The notes below the pieces were generated by a model. That model saw only the letters and a program-made list of their open reading frames with translations, was not told the DNA's origin and made no database searches. From Shewanella corallii (GTDB lineage: Bacteria > Pseudomonadota > Gammaproteobacteria > Enterobacterales > Shewanellaceae): a DNA stretch of 64,000 nucleotides. How positions within the stretch are numbered: position 1 is the first letter of the stretch; each line of letters opens with the position of its first letter. Positions 44,243 through 53,529 of the stretch are shown here, in pieces. The DNA lies in contig NZ_JAKIKT010000003.1 of the NCBI RefSeq assembly GCF_023349125.1, positions 1-64,000 of the forward strand. The letters are read 5' to 3'. The position numbers were made by a program, and so were the translations under genes.

Positions 44243-45700
44243 ATGATAGATTTTCGCAGTAAGATTTTGGCCCATCGGCCCTATGGTGAACCCAGAAACC
44301 TCTCTGGCCGTTCCCTGCAAAGGCAATTTGAGAGTGACCGTGGGCGCATCATTAACAGTGCAGCGATCCGCAGACTGCAGCAGAAAACTCAGGTATTTCC
44401 TCTGGAACGAAATGCCGCAGTAAGAAGTCGGCTGACCCACTCTTTGGAAGTTCAACAAACCGGTCGATTCATTGTGCAAACCATATTCGACCGTTTATCA
44501 GATACTCAATTGGCCCAATATGGGCTGACGGATATGGAGAACTCAGTAGAGTCACTGGTGGAAATGGGCTGCCTTATGCACGATGTGGGTAATCCCCCCT
44601 TTGGGCATTTCGGAGAAGCCGCAATTAACGACTGGTTCAGTCGCTATATCCCCGCCCTGTTTCCAGCAGAAGTTTCGGCTTTACTTCCAACCCGGGATCA
44701 ACTGATGCGGGATGTGTGTCAATTTGAGGGCAATGCTCAAGCGATACGCCTGCTACAGAACCTGCTGGGTCTGAACCTGACCTGGAGTCAGGCTGCTATT
44801 GTGATGAAATACACCCGCCCGGCGATCGAGCCCAAACCCGCGCACGATGACGCTCTGAGTTACCTCAAGAAAAAGCCGGGTTGGTACTTCAGTGAGCAGA
44901 GTTATATTGAGCGTTTGTGCGCCGCCTTGGAGATAACCCAGGGTCACAGGCACCCTCTGGCTTATATCATGGAAGCGGCAGATGATATCTCATACTGCCT
45001 CGCTGACATTGAGGACGCGGTTGAAAAAGACATTCTGAGTCTTAATGAGCTTGAGTCCCACCTGCTGGCACAACATTCAGCATTGATAGAGCAATGGCAA
45101 TTACCGGATAAAGGGATATTGTCAGGCGCAATAAGCTATGCCAGTGAACAGGCTCAACGCCAGGGAATCAACCATGTCAGCCAGTTCTTTACCTTCCTCA
45201 GGGTCAAACTTATCCATCCTTTGGTTAAACATGCCGCCAGTCGCTTTCTCGACAATATTGAGGCAGTGTTCCATGGCAATTTCAATCAGGCACTTCTGGA
45301 AGACAGAAGCCCGGCTCATGCCATTACCGAAACCCTCAAGCAGGTCGCCTTTAAGCAGGTGTTCTGCCATAAAGAAGTGGAGCGGATGGAGCTTAAAGGC
45401 TACAAGGTGATTACCGGCCTGCTGGATGCGTATCGACCTCTACTGGAACTCAGTGAAGATGAGTTTATGGCACTGTCAGCGTCGGGCAAGAAGCCCTTGG
45501 TGGCCTCCCGCCTCTACAACAAATTACCGGGCAAACATAAGGCGACCTACCACCAGGCTCTTAAGGATGCTCAAGTAAATCACTGCCTGTGCCCCGGCCT
45601 TGAGTTTTACCACAGATGCCGCCTGATTCAGGACTATATCAGTGGCATGACAGATCAGTTCGCCTGGGATGAGTACCGAACCCTGATGGCGATAGATTAA
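44243..45700 (+). CDS. dgt: Deoxyguanosinetriphosphate triphosphohydrolase
   Basis: A 485-residue HD-domain enzyme that splits dGTP to deoxyguanosine and tripolyphosphate. The HD residues are in RLTHSLEVQ and in MGCLMHDVGNPPFGHFGE, followed by FEGNAQAIRLLQN and the late HPLAYIMEAADDISYCLADIED. The start MIDFRSKILAHRPYG and length fit the Escherichia coli Dgt type (about 505 residues). The stop is ten bases from the convergent YafD-like gene. Confidence 0.92.
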   Translation: MIDFRSKILAHRPYGEPRNLSGRSLQRQFESDRGRIINSAAIRRLQQKTQVFPLERNAAVRSRLTHSLEVQQTGRFIVQTIFDRLSDTQLAQYGLTDMENSVESLVEMGCLMHDVGNPPFGHFGEAAINDWFSRYIPALFPAEVSALLPTRDQLMRDVCQFEGNAQAIRLLQNLLGLNLTWSQAAIVMKYTRPAIEPKPAHDDALSYLKKKPGWYFSEQSYIERLCAALEITQGHRHPLAYIMEAADDISYCLADIEDAVEKDILSLNELESHLLAQHSALIEQWQLPDKGILSGAISYASEQAQRQGINHVSQFFTFLRVKLIHPLVKHAASRFLDNIEAVFHGNFNQALLEDRSPAHAITETLKQVAFKQVFCHKEVERMELKGYKVITGLLDAYRPLLELSEDEFMALSASGKKPLVASRLYNKLPGKHKATYHQALKDAQVNHCLCPGLEFYHRCRLIQDYISGMTDQFAWDEYRTLMAID

Positions 45701-45709
45701 AGATATCGA

Positions 45710-46543
45710 CTACATCAGGCTGAATCTGGCCTGGATTGGATTGTGATCCGACGCCTGGGTTTGCCAGGCCTGGGCACTTTCAAGATGTAATCCCCGATAG
45801 AAGATATGGTCCAGCGGAAAACCAAACACCTGACTGCGTTCATCCAGCTGATATTTGACCTCCTTTAAGCCAAATTCAGCCATCATCTTATTCACCAGCT
45901 GAATACGTCCCTCCCGCCAGGTATTAAAGTCACCGGCAACGATCACAGGCCCCTGATGAGCGGCCAGCGCCTTTGCAGCACCTTTAAGTTGAGCGGTATA
46001 GGTTTCCAAACCCCAACTGAAATTAACGCTGTGGAGATTCACCACCAACAGGGATTCGCCGTTGGAGAGCGGATAACTGGCAACCAAAGTGGATTTTGGC
46101 AATCGAATAAGAGGCTCTGTGGTGAGTTGAGCGCAGATATCAGTTGCAGGAACTGCGGCAACATCAAGCACGCCATTGGCAATCTCAAAACCGGTGAAGG
46201 CGCGCACCATAGTGGCATGACCCGGTCTGCCTGCAAAGAAGCTCTTCAGCGGTGTCGTCAGACTGGCTTCCTGCAGCAATACCAGCTCACTGCTATCCAA
46301 CAGTCGGGTTAACTCTGTTTTCCACCCTACATTTTGCTGCTTATAAATATTCCAGACGCTGACCGTCAGCTCGCCGTTGCTGTCCAACGGCTGCTGGCTG
46401 ACGCGGCTTTCGCAGGCCTGATTGAAGTCAGGGCTGGCCAGATCACTGGTCAGGCCCGGAGGATAACGTTCAAAAATCCAACTAAGGCTGATTAATCCTG
46501 CAACAGTCACAAGGGCGATAGTTAATGAGAGTGTCTTTTTCAT
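45710..46543 (-). CDS. Endonuclease/exonuclease/phosphatase family protein (YafD-like)
   Basis: A 277-residue protein with one N-terminal hydrophobic helix (residues 7-26) and an EEP domain. Motifs: SVWNIYKQQN at the first strand, LLQEASL with the metal-binding Glu, VVNLHSVNF, VAGDFNTWREGR and the late ASDHNPIQARF with the catalytic Asp-His. It resembles YafD of enterobacteria. The helix suggests attachment to the inner membrane. Substrate (DNA, RNA, lipid or sugar phosphate) is not decided by sequence. Confidence 0.85.
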   Translation of the reverse strand: MKKTLSLTIALVTVAGLISLSWIFERYPPGLTSDLASPDFNQACESRVSQQPLDSNGELTVSVWNIYKQQNVGWKTELTRLLDSSELVLLQEASLTTPLKSFFAGRPGHATMVRAFTGFEIANGVLDVAAVPATDICAQLTTEPLIRLPKSTLVASYPLSNGESLLVVNLHSVNFSWGLETYTAQLKGAAKALAAHQGPVIVAGDFNTWREGRIQLVNKMMAEFGLKEVKYQLDERSQVFGFPLDHIFYRGLHLESAQAWQTQASDHNPIQARFSLM

Positions 46544-46663
46544 TTTAGTCAGGATCTGAGCAGTAACAGGGATAGAATTTGAAACAGGTGTATCAAAATA
46601 GCAGAATCAGACGGGTTTGTGATTATAATGGTTTTTCTTTCATGGTGTTGAAGACCCGTTTTC

Positions 46664-48121
46664 ATGGAAAAAGTCGTTCATCTGCTCACCCTTGCCGGCA
46701 TTTCGCTCTATTGGTTAACTACCGCCGCCATTACGATTCGCATTATCACCAAGCGTCGTGCCATTGGCGTCTCTCTGGCCTGGATGATGGTTATCTTCGT
46801 CGTTCCCCTCGGTGGCGTGATTGCTTATCTGATGTTTGGCGAACTGAACCTGGGCCGTCAACGCGCCTCTCGCGCAAGGGAGATGTTCCAGCCCTACTCC
46901 GACTGGTTTCATCGTTTACATAAGTGGCGTCAATATCAGCCAGGTTCACTCAGCCGTTACAGTGAAGCCATAACCTCTTTGTGCGAGCACAGAATGGGGA
47001 TCCCGGCCCTGGCCGATAACAAGCTGGAACTGCTTGATACCACGGATGCCATATTCTCCAGTCTGAAAAAAGATATCAACCAGGCCAGTACCAGCATTGA
47101 TATGGAGTTTTATATCTGGCACCCGGGAGGTCAGGCTGACGAAACTGCCACTGCCCTGATTGAAGCCGCCGGGCGGGGCGTCAAGGTCCGGATATTGCTG
47201 GATACCGCAGGAAGCCGTACCTTTTTTAAAAGTCATTGGCCCCAAACCCTTAGGGATGCAGGTATTAAGGTGGCTGCGGCACTGCCGGTGTCCCCTTTCC
47301 GTATTCTGTTTCAACGAATCGACCTTAGGTTACACCGCAAGATAGTGGTGATTGATAACACTATTGCCTACACAGGCTCCATGAATCTGGTGGACCCGGC
47401 CTTCTTTAAACAGGATGCCGGTGTGGGTCAATGGATTGATGTGATGGTGCGTTTGACCGGCGCCAATGCCCCGGTACTGGCCAGTATTCAAGCATGGGAT
47501 TGGGAGGCCGAAACCTCAGAGCGCCAGTTGCCTCCGCCACCTGTACTGGATGCTCACACCCAGGTTGGCATTAAAGATCTGGTGCAGGTTATCCCGTCAG
47601 GGCCGGGTATGCCGGAAGCCATCATTCAGCAGGTATTGCTGCAAAGCATCTATCAGGCCCGCAGAAGCATTACCATCACCACCCCTTACTTTGTACCCAG
47701 TGAAAGCCTGATGCTGGCCATGATTTCAGCCGCGCAACGTGGTGTGGATGTGCGGATTATCATCCCAGACAAGAATGATTCCCTGATGGTGGAATGGGCC
47801 AGCCGCTCTTTCTTTGGCGAACTGCTTCGGGCAGGTGTGAAGATCTTCCGCTTCCGCGGAGGTCTGCTGCACACCAAGTCTGTAGTGATTGATGACAGAC
47901 ACGCGCTTATTGGCACGGTAAACCTGGATATGCGCAGTTTGTGGTTGAACTTTGAAGTCACACTGGCGGTGGAAGATTCAGAGTTCACCGCCAACCTGGC
48001 TCAGCTGCAGCGTGATTATCAGGAGCACGCTGTGCAGATAGATGCAGACAGCTGGAACAGCCGACGGTTACACAAACGCTTTGCCGAGCAGTTCTTCTAC
48101 TGGTTCTCGCCTCTGCTGTAA
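46664..48121 (+). CDS. clsA: Cardiolipin synthase
   Basis: A 485-residue protein, the same length as Escherichia coli ClsA. Two N-terminal membrane helices (about 5-27 and 35-58) are followed by two phospholipase D domains with HKD motifs: LHRKIVVIDNTIAYTGS and LHTKSVVIDDRHALIGTVNLD. ClsA joins two phosphatidylglycerols to make cardiolipin in the inner membrane. A bidirectional terminator follows at once. Confidence 0.93.
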   Translation: MEKVVHLLTLAGISLYWLTTAAITIRIITKRRAIGVSLAWMMVIFVVPLGGVIAYLMFGELNLGRQRASRAREMFQPYSDWFHRLHKWRQYQPGSLSRYSEAITSLCEHRMGIPALADNKLELLDTTDAIFSSLKKDINQASTSIDMEFYIWHPGGQADETATALIEAAGRGVKVRILLDTAGSRTFFKSHWPQTLRDAGIKVAAALPVSPFRILFQRIDLRLHRKIVVIDNTIAYTGSMNLVDPAFFKQDAGVGQWIDVMVRLTGANAPVLASIQAWDWEAETSERQLPPPPVLDAHTQVGIKDLVQVIPSGPGMPEAIIQQVLLQSIYQARRSITITTPYFVPSESLMLAMISAAQRGVDVRIIIPDKNDSLMVEWASRSFFGELLRAGVKIFRFRGGLLHTKSVVIDDRHALIGTVNLDMRSLWLNFEVTLAVEDSEFTANLAQLQRDYQEHAVQIDADSWNSRRLHKRFAEQFFYWFSPLL

Positions 48122-48127
48122 AAATAG

Positions 48128-48153
48128 AAACGCCCGCATTTGCGGGCGTTTTA
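48128..48153. terminator. Two-way terminator between clsA and the pilin gene
   Basis: AAACGCCCGCA and TGCGGGCGTTT form an 11-base-pair stem with a two-base loop and A/T flanks on both sides. It serves the plus-strand clsA and the minus-strand pilin-like gene that stops at 48154. Confidence 0.9.
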
Positions 48154-48744
48154 TCATCCTTGAGAATTCCCATTCTCATCATAGTGGGCATCGTCTTTTA
48201 TTGATACGTCCCCGGTGTCATTGTTATAGGACAATTGCAGTGTCTCCTGACCCTGTTGAACAAAATGAGATGCAACATAGATACAGGTTGATCCCTGGTA
48301 GGTGACGCCAATATCGGAATCAATTTTTCCAATGTGATTTTCGCTATCTGTGCCTTCTGCAGTCAGCTCGGTATCTGTCAGCCCGTTCCAAAGCTCTATA
48401 CAGGCTGAATATTGGTCATGGCCATTGACGCCAGGTGAATATGCAGCCTCAGTACCATAAGGCCAACCAGTTGGAGTTGAACTGACGTCCCCATTTCCAA
48501 AACCTTCAAGGGAATTTACTCGCGCCGTATTCCCGGCAGCTAACCAACCACTGTGATAAAGCTTTACCGCACTCTGGAAGGCAGCAAACTGAGTCAATAT
48601 GGCAGCCTCTTCGGCCTCGTCCTGCATATTGATGAATTTAGGCGCGGCGACCACGGCAAGAATGCCCAGAATAATAATGACCACAACCAATTCGATCAGG
48701 GTAAAGCCTTTTGCTCTTAAGCGAGCGTCTCTGGATACAAACAT
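48154..48744 (-). CDS. Type IV pilin-like protein (MSHA-type)
   Basis: A 196-residue prepilin. A short basic leader ends in Gly before FTLIELVVVIIILGILAVVAAPKF: the prepilin peptidase site (G/F), with Glu5 of the mature protein and the hydrophobic helix. The C-terminal globular part has a pair of cysteines (CIELWNG and CIYVASHF) about 65 residues apart that may form a disulfide. It looks like the MshA/MshB group. It stands alone, not in an msh or pil operon. Confidence 0.88.
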   Translation of the reverse strand: MFVSRDARLRAKGFTLIELVVVIIILGILAVVAAPKFINMQDEAEEAAILTQFAAFQSAVKLYHSGWLAAGNTARVNSLEGFGNGDVSSTPTGWPYGTEAAYSPGVNGHDQYSACIELWNGLTDTELTAEGTDSENHIGKIDSDIGVTYQGSTCIYVASHFVQQGQETLQLSYNNDTGDVSIKDDAHYDENGNSQG

Positions 48745-48862
48745 ACTACCTCCGGTTCACATAGCCGCAGGATTATCAGTCCGGGCGAATATTCCGTCAA
48801 ATCATATATTTGTTAACTTTTAACCAAGAGTTCACAACAAGGTTTCGGGTGTTGAAAACGCA

Positions 48863-48888
48863 AAAGCCCAGTCGACTGACTGGGCTCT
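48863..48888 (-). terminator. Terminator of the tRNA-Ser array
   Basis: AGCCCAGTC and GACTGGGCT form a nine-base-pair stem with a four-base loop; the minus strand then reads TTTTG. It lies just past the last tRNA of the array. Confidence 0.8.
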
Positions 48889-48897
48889 TGCTGAATG

Positions 48898-48985
48898 TGG
48901 CGGTGAGGGAGGGATTCGAACCCTCGATACGTTTCCGTATACACACTTTCCAGGCGTGCTCCTTCGGCCACTCGGACACCTCACC
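48898..48985 (-). tRNA. tRNA-Ser (GGA), variant A
   Basis: 88 nt including an encoded CCA end. The anticodon arm is CACGC-CTGGAAA-GTGTG, so the anticodon is GGA (codons UCC and UCU). The long variable arm (TATACGGAAACGTATC region) is class II, as for serine. Acceptor stem GGTGAGG/CCTCACC and T-arm GAGGG/CCCTC define variant A, shared with the third copy. Confidence 0.95.
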
Positions 48986-49073
48986 AAATTGTTAGTTTTA
49001 CGACAACCTCGTTGGAACGAGTTCACGGTCGGCTGCTTTCGCAGCGGTCACAGTCATGTTGACTGAAGGAAAT

Positions 49074-49161
49074 TGGCGGTGAAGGAGAGATTCGAACTCT
49101 CGATACGTTTCCGTATACACACTTTCCAGGCGTGCTCCTTCGGCCACTCGGACACTTCACC
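49074..49161 (-). tRNA. tRNA-Ser (GGA), variant B
   Basis: 88 nt, CCA encoded, same anticodon and variable arm as the first copy. It differs by paired changes: acceptor stem GGTGAAG/CTTCACC and T-arm GAGAG/CTCTC. Base pairing is kept in both stems. The same variant recurs in the fourth copy. Confidence 0.95.
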
Positions 49162-49257
49162 ATATTGTTGGTTTTACGACTGTCGTCGCCCTGCTCTTTC
49201 CTTAAGAGGCAGAACAGAGAGTTAATCCGTGACTTTACTCAATGGACCAACTGAATG

Positions 49258-49345
49258 TGGCGGTGAGGGAGGGATTCGAACCCTCGATACGTTTCCGTAT
49301 ACACACTTTCCAGGCGTGCTCCTTCGGCCACTCGGACACCTCACC
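49258..49345 (-). tRNA. tRNA-Ser (GGA), variant A
   Basis: 88 nt, identical to the copy at 48898-48985, including the preceding CTGAATG bases on the plus strand. The distance between the two is exactly 360 bp, which suggests duplication of an A-B pair. Confidence 0.95.
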
Positions 49346-49432
49346 GTATTGTTTGTTTTACGACATCAAGCCTTGACTCAGGTCGCCACTCATCACTGAA
49401 TGGAACAGCCCGCAATGCGAACCGTTGAAATT

Positions 49433-49520
49433 TGGCGGTGAAGGAGAGATTCGAACTCTCGATACGTTTCCGTATACACACTTTCCAGGCGTGCTCCTTC
49501 GGCCACTCGGACACTTCACC
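49433..49520 (-). tRNA. tRNA-Ser (GGA), variant B
   Basis: 88 nt, identical to the copy at 49074-49161, 359 bp away. It is the first of the array in the direction of transcription. The spacer on its upstream side (ATTTTGTTGCTAACC) differs from the ATTGTT-GTTTTACGAC spacers behind the other three. Confidence 0.95.
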
Positions 49521-49683
49521 ATTTTGTTGCTAACCCACATTTGCCATATGGCTCAGCGGTTAACGGAGCGCTACTTTACGCAAAAGCGCTTGTCTAATCA
49601 AGGGAAAAAACGCCCATGTCACGCGTATGCGCGGAGTTTGAACAAATCACGGGGTAAATGTATAAAAACATGGCGGAATGCAG

Positions 49684-49711
49684 AAAAAAGAACCCGCAAT
49701 CAGCGGGTTCC
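49684..49711 (-). terminator. Rho-independent terminator of nadA
   Basis: GAACCCGC and GCGGGTTC form an eight-base-pair stem with a five-base loop, followed on the minus strand by T6. It lies 20 bases past the nadA stop. The rest of 49521-49683 shows nothing else recognisable apart from the probable promoter of the tRNA array. Confidence 0.88.
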
Positions 49712-49729
49712 ATTTCAGATACTGTGATA

Positions 49730-50797
49730 TTAAGCGTTGCCTTTAACCTGCATATTCAGGCCGGCCGCAAAGCTCAACATACGATCCAGCGGGATTAACG
49801 CCTGCTCACGCAGTGAATCATCGACAAAAATCTCATGCTTATCACTGTCACCGTCGGCCAGAGCAGACTCAATAGCCTGCAAGCCATTCATCGCCATCCA
49901 CGGGCAGTGAGCACAGCTGCGACAGGTCGCACCGTTACCACCGGTAGGAGCTTCAATCAAGTTCTTGCCCGGAGCTGCTTGCTGCATCTTGTAGAAAATG
50001 CCCTTGTCGGTTGCCACGATAAAGGTGTCATTATCCATAGTCTGAGCAGCTTTGATCAGCTGAGAGGTAGAGCCCACGGCGTCAGCCATCTCCACCACGC
50101 TGGCAGGTGATTCAGGGTGAACCAGAACCGCTGCATCAGGATGTTGCAGTTTCAGCTCCCGCAGTGCCTTGGCCTTGAACTCATCATGGACAATACACTC
50201 GCCCTGCCATAACAGCATTTCAGCGCCGGTTTGTTTGGCAATATAGCTGCCCAGATGACGGTCAGGGCCCCAGATAATCTTCTTATCTTCCGCATCCAGG
50301 TGCTCTACAATCTCCAGCGCAATACTGGATGTCACAACCCAGTCTGCACGGGCTTTAACAGCGGCAGAGGTATTGGCATAAACCACAACAGTATGGTCAG
50401 GGTGGGCATCACAGAACTTGCTGAAGTCTTCAATAGGGCAGCCAACGTCCAGTGAGCAGGTAGCGTCCAGTGTAGGCATCAGCACAGTTTTTTCCGGGCT
50501 GAGAATTTTGGCTGTCTCACCCATGAACTTCACACCGGCAACAATCAGCGTTTTGGCTGGGTGGTCACGGCCAAACCGGGCCATCTCCAAAGAGTCGGAA
50601 ACACAGCCGCCGGTCTCTTCAGCCAACGCCTGGATTTCAGGATCTGTGTAATAGTGTGCTACCAGAACGGCGTCACGTTCCTGCAATAATGACTTGATAC
50701 GGGCCTTATATTCTGCCTTTTGCTCATCACTCAATAGGGCTGGCTTGGGCGGAAACGGATAATCAACTGGGGTATAAACTGGGACCTGGGCTTCCAT
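49730..50797 (-). CDS. nadA: Quinolinate synthase A
   Basis: A 355-residue NadA, which condenses iminoaspartate with dihydroxyacetone phosphate to give quinolinate for NAD synthesis. Its oxygen-sensitive [4Fe-4S] ligands lie in [12 protein letters not shown] and in [13 protein letters not shown], with the usual [19 protein letters not shown] start. Length and motifs are those of the long NadA type. It is monocistronic with its own terminator. Confidence 0.94.
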   Translation of the reverse strand: MEAQVPVYTPVDYPFPPKPALLSDEQKAEYKARIKSLLQERDAVLVAHYYTDPEIQALAEETGGCVSDSLEMARFGRDHPAKTLIVAGVKFMGETAKILSPEKTVLMPTLDATCSLDVGCPIEDFSKFCDAHPDHTVVVYANTSAAVKARADWVVTSSIALEIVEHLDAEDKKIIWGPDRHLGSYIAKQTGAEMLLWQGECIVHDEFKAKALRELKLQHPDAAVLVHPESPASVVEMADAVGSTSQLIKAAQTMDNDTFIVATDKGIFYKMQQAAPGKNLIEAPTGGNGATCRSCAHCPWMAMNGLQAIESALADGDSDKHEIFVDDSLREQALIPLDRMLSFAAGLNMQVKGNA

Positions 50798-50947
50798 GTT
50801 AAAACTGCAAAAGGATCAAAACGTTCGGTAAGTATACGTAAATCCTTCTGCCCCCACAATTCTGTGATCTTCAACAGGTTACCCCTAATGTTATAAAGAC
50901 AGAGCTCAATACCCTGCCCCACAACAAATTTTCGGTTTGCATTAAAT

Positions 50948-50978
50948 TAAAAAAGAGCACCTGAGTGCTCTTTTTTTG
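50948..50978 (-). terminator. Rho-independent terminator of the bkd operon
   Basis: AAGAGCAC and GTGCTCTT form an eight-base-pair stem with a four-base loop and A- and T-runs on both sides. It lies just past the bkdB stop at 50993 and could also work on the opposite strand. Confidence 0.88.
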
Positions 50979-50992
50979 GTCGCCGATAAGGC

Positions 50993-52537
50993 TTATCGCA
51001 TCGCCATCAGCATATCCTGAGGGGACTCAAGATACTGCTTCCACAGGTTACAGAAGCGGGCAATGGTGCCACCATCAATCACTCTGTGGTCGCCGGACCA
51101 GCTCACCTGCATAATCTGGCGGGCTTCTACCTCACCTTTCTCATTGAACCTGGGCAGGCTTTGTACTTTACCCAAGGCCACAATCGCTACTTCCGGCTTA
51201 TTGATAATGGGCGTTGCCACAGTACCGCCCAGAGCGCCAATATTGGAGATAGAGATGGTGCCACCTTTAAGATCTGCCGGTTGCACCCTGCCGCTGCGGG
51301 CATCTTTGGTCAAACGGGTAATCTCAGCCGCAACATCCAAAATCGACTTGGCCTGAACATCTTTGATATTGGGCACCAGCAAACCAACCTTGGAGTCCAC
51401 AGCCATCCCTATGTTATGGCTGCCCTTATAGGTCAGCTCAGTACAATCGGCATTGACCTGACTGTTAAGCACAGGGAACTCGTTAAGGGCAAGCGACATG
51501 GCTTTCATAAAGAAAGGCATCATGGTCACTTTCAGCTCGTCAGTACCATACTTCTGCTTCATTTGGGCACGCAATGTCATCAGCTCTGTGATATCCAGCT
51601 CTTCACAATAGGTAAAGTGAGGAATGGTGGATACAGACTCCTGCATGGCGCGGGCCATAACAGCCTTAACCCCTTTGATAGGCTCTACCCGGTCGGCAGA
51701 AGTTACTGCGGCACTGGCGACAGGTGCTGTAGCTTCTGCCTTGACTGCTGCAGGCTTATCGCCGTTCAGATATCGCTGCACGTCCTCTTTGTAGACGCGA
51801 CCATTTTTACCTGAGCCAGGAACCAGGCTTAAATCCAGGTCATGGGAACGCGCAAGACGTCTTACTGCTGGACTTGCCAGAGCCTTGCCTGGACGGCGAC
51901 TTGGCGCAATGTCGCTTGGCGCGGTAGCAGCATTACCGGCCTCTGCGGGTTCAGGAGTCACTGCAGCACTGGCGCTGTCCACGGCAACCTCGATGGCGAA
52001 CAGAGGTTCATGGACTTTTGCCAACTGTCCCTTGCGATAATACAGCTTGGCAATCTTGCCCGCTTTGATTGCCGGGATCTGAACCAGGGCTTTATCTGTC
52101 ATCACATCTGCGATAGCCTGATCTTCCAGTACATGATCGCCTTCATTCACCAGCCATTCGACCAGCTCACACTCGACAATACCTTCGCCGATATCCGGCA
52201 ACAGGAAGTCTTCCACCACAAAAGATGCGGTGCTGGAAGCCATAGGCTTTTCCTGAGCGGCTGGCTCAGGTGCGGCTTCAACAGCCTTTTCACCCTCACC
52301 GTCAATCTCAATGCTGTAAAGCGGCGCATGAACCTTGGCAATTTCTCCCTTGGCATAATGCAGCTTGGTAATTTTGCCGTTGTAAGGGGCGGGAATTTGC
52401 ACCAGGGCCTTATCTGTCATCACATCAGCGATAGGCTGATCTTCAGTCACGACATCGCCTTCGCTCACCAGCCATTCGACCAGTTCACACTCAACGACAC
52501 CTTCGCCGATATCCGGCAAAATAAAATCCTTAATCAT
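50993..52537 (-). CDS. bkdB: Branched-chain alpha-keto acid dehydrogenase E2 (lipoamide acyltransferase)
   Basis: A 514-residue E2 subunit with two lipoyl domains in tandem: both carry VMTDKALVQIPA, with lipoyl Lys at 43 and near 150. An Ala/Pro-rich linker follows, then the E1/E3-binding domain (ASPAVRRLARSHDLDLSLV), another linker, and the catalytic acyltransferase domain with HRVIDGGTIARF (His and Asp). It accepts the acyl group from the E1 decarboxylase and passes it to CoA. The E1 genes are directly upstream. No E3 gene is in the operon, so Lpd is presumably shared. Confidence 0.94.
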   Translation of the reverse strand: MIKDFILPDIGEGVVECELVEWLVSEGDVVTEDQPIADVMTDKALVQIPAPYNGKITKLHYAKGEIAKVHAPLYSIEIDGEGEKAVEAAPEPAAQEKPMASSTASFVVEDFLLPDIGEGIVECELVEWLVNEGDHVLEDQAIADVMTDKALVQIPAIKAGKIAKLYYRKGQLAKVHEPLFAIEVAVDSASAAVTPEPAEAGNAATAPSDIAPSRRPGKALASPAVRRLARSHDLDLSLVPGSGKNGRVYKEDVQRYLNGDKPAAVKAEATAPVASAAVTSADRVEPIKGVKAVMARAMQESVSTIPHFTYCEELDITELMTLRAQMKQKYGTDELKVTMMPFFMKAMSLALNEFPVLNSQVNADCTELTYKGSHNIGMAVDSKVGLLVPNIKDVQAKSILDVAAEITRLTKDARSGRVQPADLKGGTISISNIGALGGTVATPIINKPEVAIVALGKVQSLPRFNEKGEVEARQIMQVSWSGDHRVIDGGTIARFCNLWKQYLESPQDMLMAMR

Positions 52538-52548
52538 TGCCGGGGCTC

Positions 52549-53526
52549 CTAGTAGTTCATTGTGGCCTTGATGGCTTCAAAGGTCTTAAGCGCATCTGGC
52601 ATATATTCTTTTTCATGGCACAGCGGATAAGGCGTATCCAAGCCACATACGCGGGCAATAGGCGCTTCCAGATAAAGGAAACACTCCTGCTGAATGGTGG
52701 CGGCGATTTCACCGGCGAAACCACCGGTCAAAGGCGCCTCATGGTTGACCAGCAGGCGACCGGTTTTACGTACCGATTCAGCCACAGTGTCAACATCCCA
52801 TGGAGCCAGACTGCGAAGGTCAATCACTTCACAGGAGATATTCTCCTTGGCAGCCATTTCAGCAGCTTGCTCAATGATCTCCATTTGAGCGCCCCAACCC
52901 AGCAGAGTGATGTCACTGCCCTGAGCTACAACCTCGGCCTTACCCAGTTCAATCTCATAATCACCCTCAGGGACTTCGCCCACTGACGCACGATAGAGAC
53001 GTTTGGGCTCGAAGAACACCACTGGATTTTTATCGCGGATAGAGGCCAGCAACAGACCTTTGGCTTGATGGGGGTTGCGTGGCACCACCACTTTCAGTCC
53101 GGGGGTACCGGTAAAGTAAGCTTCGGGAGATTGAGAGTGGTAGTGTCCACCGGCAATACCACCGCCATAGGGGGTACGGAAGGTTAATCCACCGACGTCA
53201 AACTCATTACCACTGCGGTATCTGAATTTTGCTGATTCATTCACAATCTGGTCGAAAGCCGGGAAGATATAGTCAGCAAACTGAATTTCAGCCACTGGCG
53301 TCATACCATTGGAAGCCAGGCCATTGGCAAACCCGGCGATCCCCTGTTCGGTCAAAGGCGTGTTAAAACATCTTTCTCTTCCAAACTTGTCCTGCAGACC
53401 TGACGTCGCGCGGAAAACCCCACCAAAGTGACCAACGTCTTCACCGAATACCAGCATGCGCTCATCGGTTTCCATGGCGATAGTCAGGGCCTCGTTAATG
53501 GCCTGCAACATATTCATCTTTGGCAT
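52549..53526 (-). CDS. bkdA2: Branched-chain alpha-keto acid dehydrogenase E1 beta
   Basis: A 325-residue E1-beta subunit of the transketolase C/pyrimidine-binding fold. The start [29 protein letters not shown] and the [34 protein letters not shown] segments are typical. It forms an alpha2beta2 decarboxylase with BkdA1 that uses thiamine diphosphate on valine-, leucine- and isoleucine-derived keto acids. It lies 3 bases after bkdA1 and 11 before bkdB. Confidence 0.94.
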   Translation of the reverse strand: MPKMNMLQAINEALTIAMETDERMLVFGEDVGHFGGVFRATSGLQDKFGRERCFNTPLTEQGIAGFANGLASNGMTPVAEIQFADYIFPAFDQIVNESAKFRYRSGNEFDVGGLTFRTPYGGGIAGGHYHSQSPEAYFTGTPGLKVVVPRNPHQAKGLLLASIRDKNPVVFFEPKRLYRASVGEVPEGDYEIELGKAEVVAQGSDITLLGWGAQMEIIEQAAEMAAKENISCEVIDLRSLAPWDVDTVAESVRKTGRLLVNHEAPLTGGFAGEIAATIQQECFLYLEAPIARVCGLDTPYPLCHEKEYMPDALKTFEAIKATMNY

Positions 53527-53529
53527 AAC

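Noticed and set aside
48898..49520. Regularly spaced near-identical repeats that look like a CRISPR array
   Set aside because: The repeats fold as class II tRNA-Ser genes with CCA ends, and the spacers are similar to one another.
48797..49540. Small open frames across the tRNA array
   Set aside because: They are produced by the tRNA sequence itself.
51086..51814. Plus-strand open frame of 242 codons
   Set aside because: Antisense shadow of bkdB; His- and Arg-rich low-quality translation.
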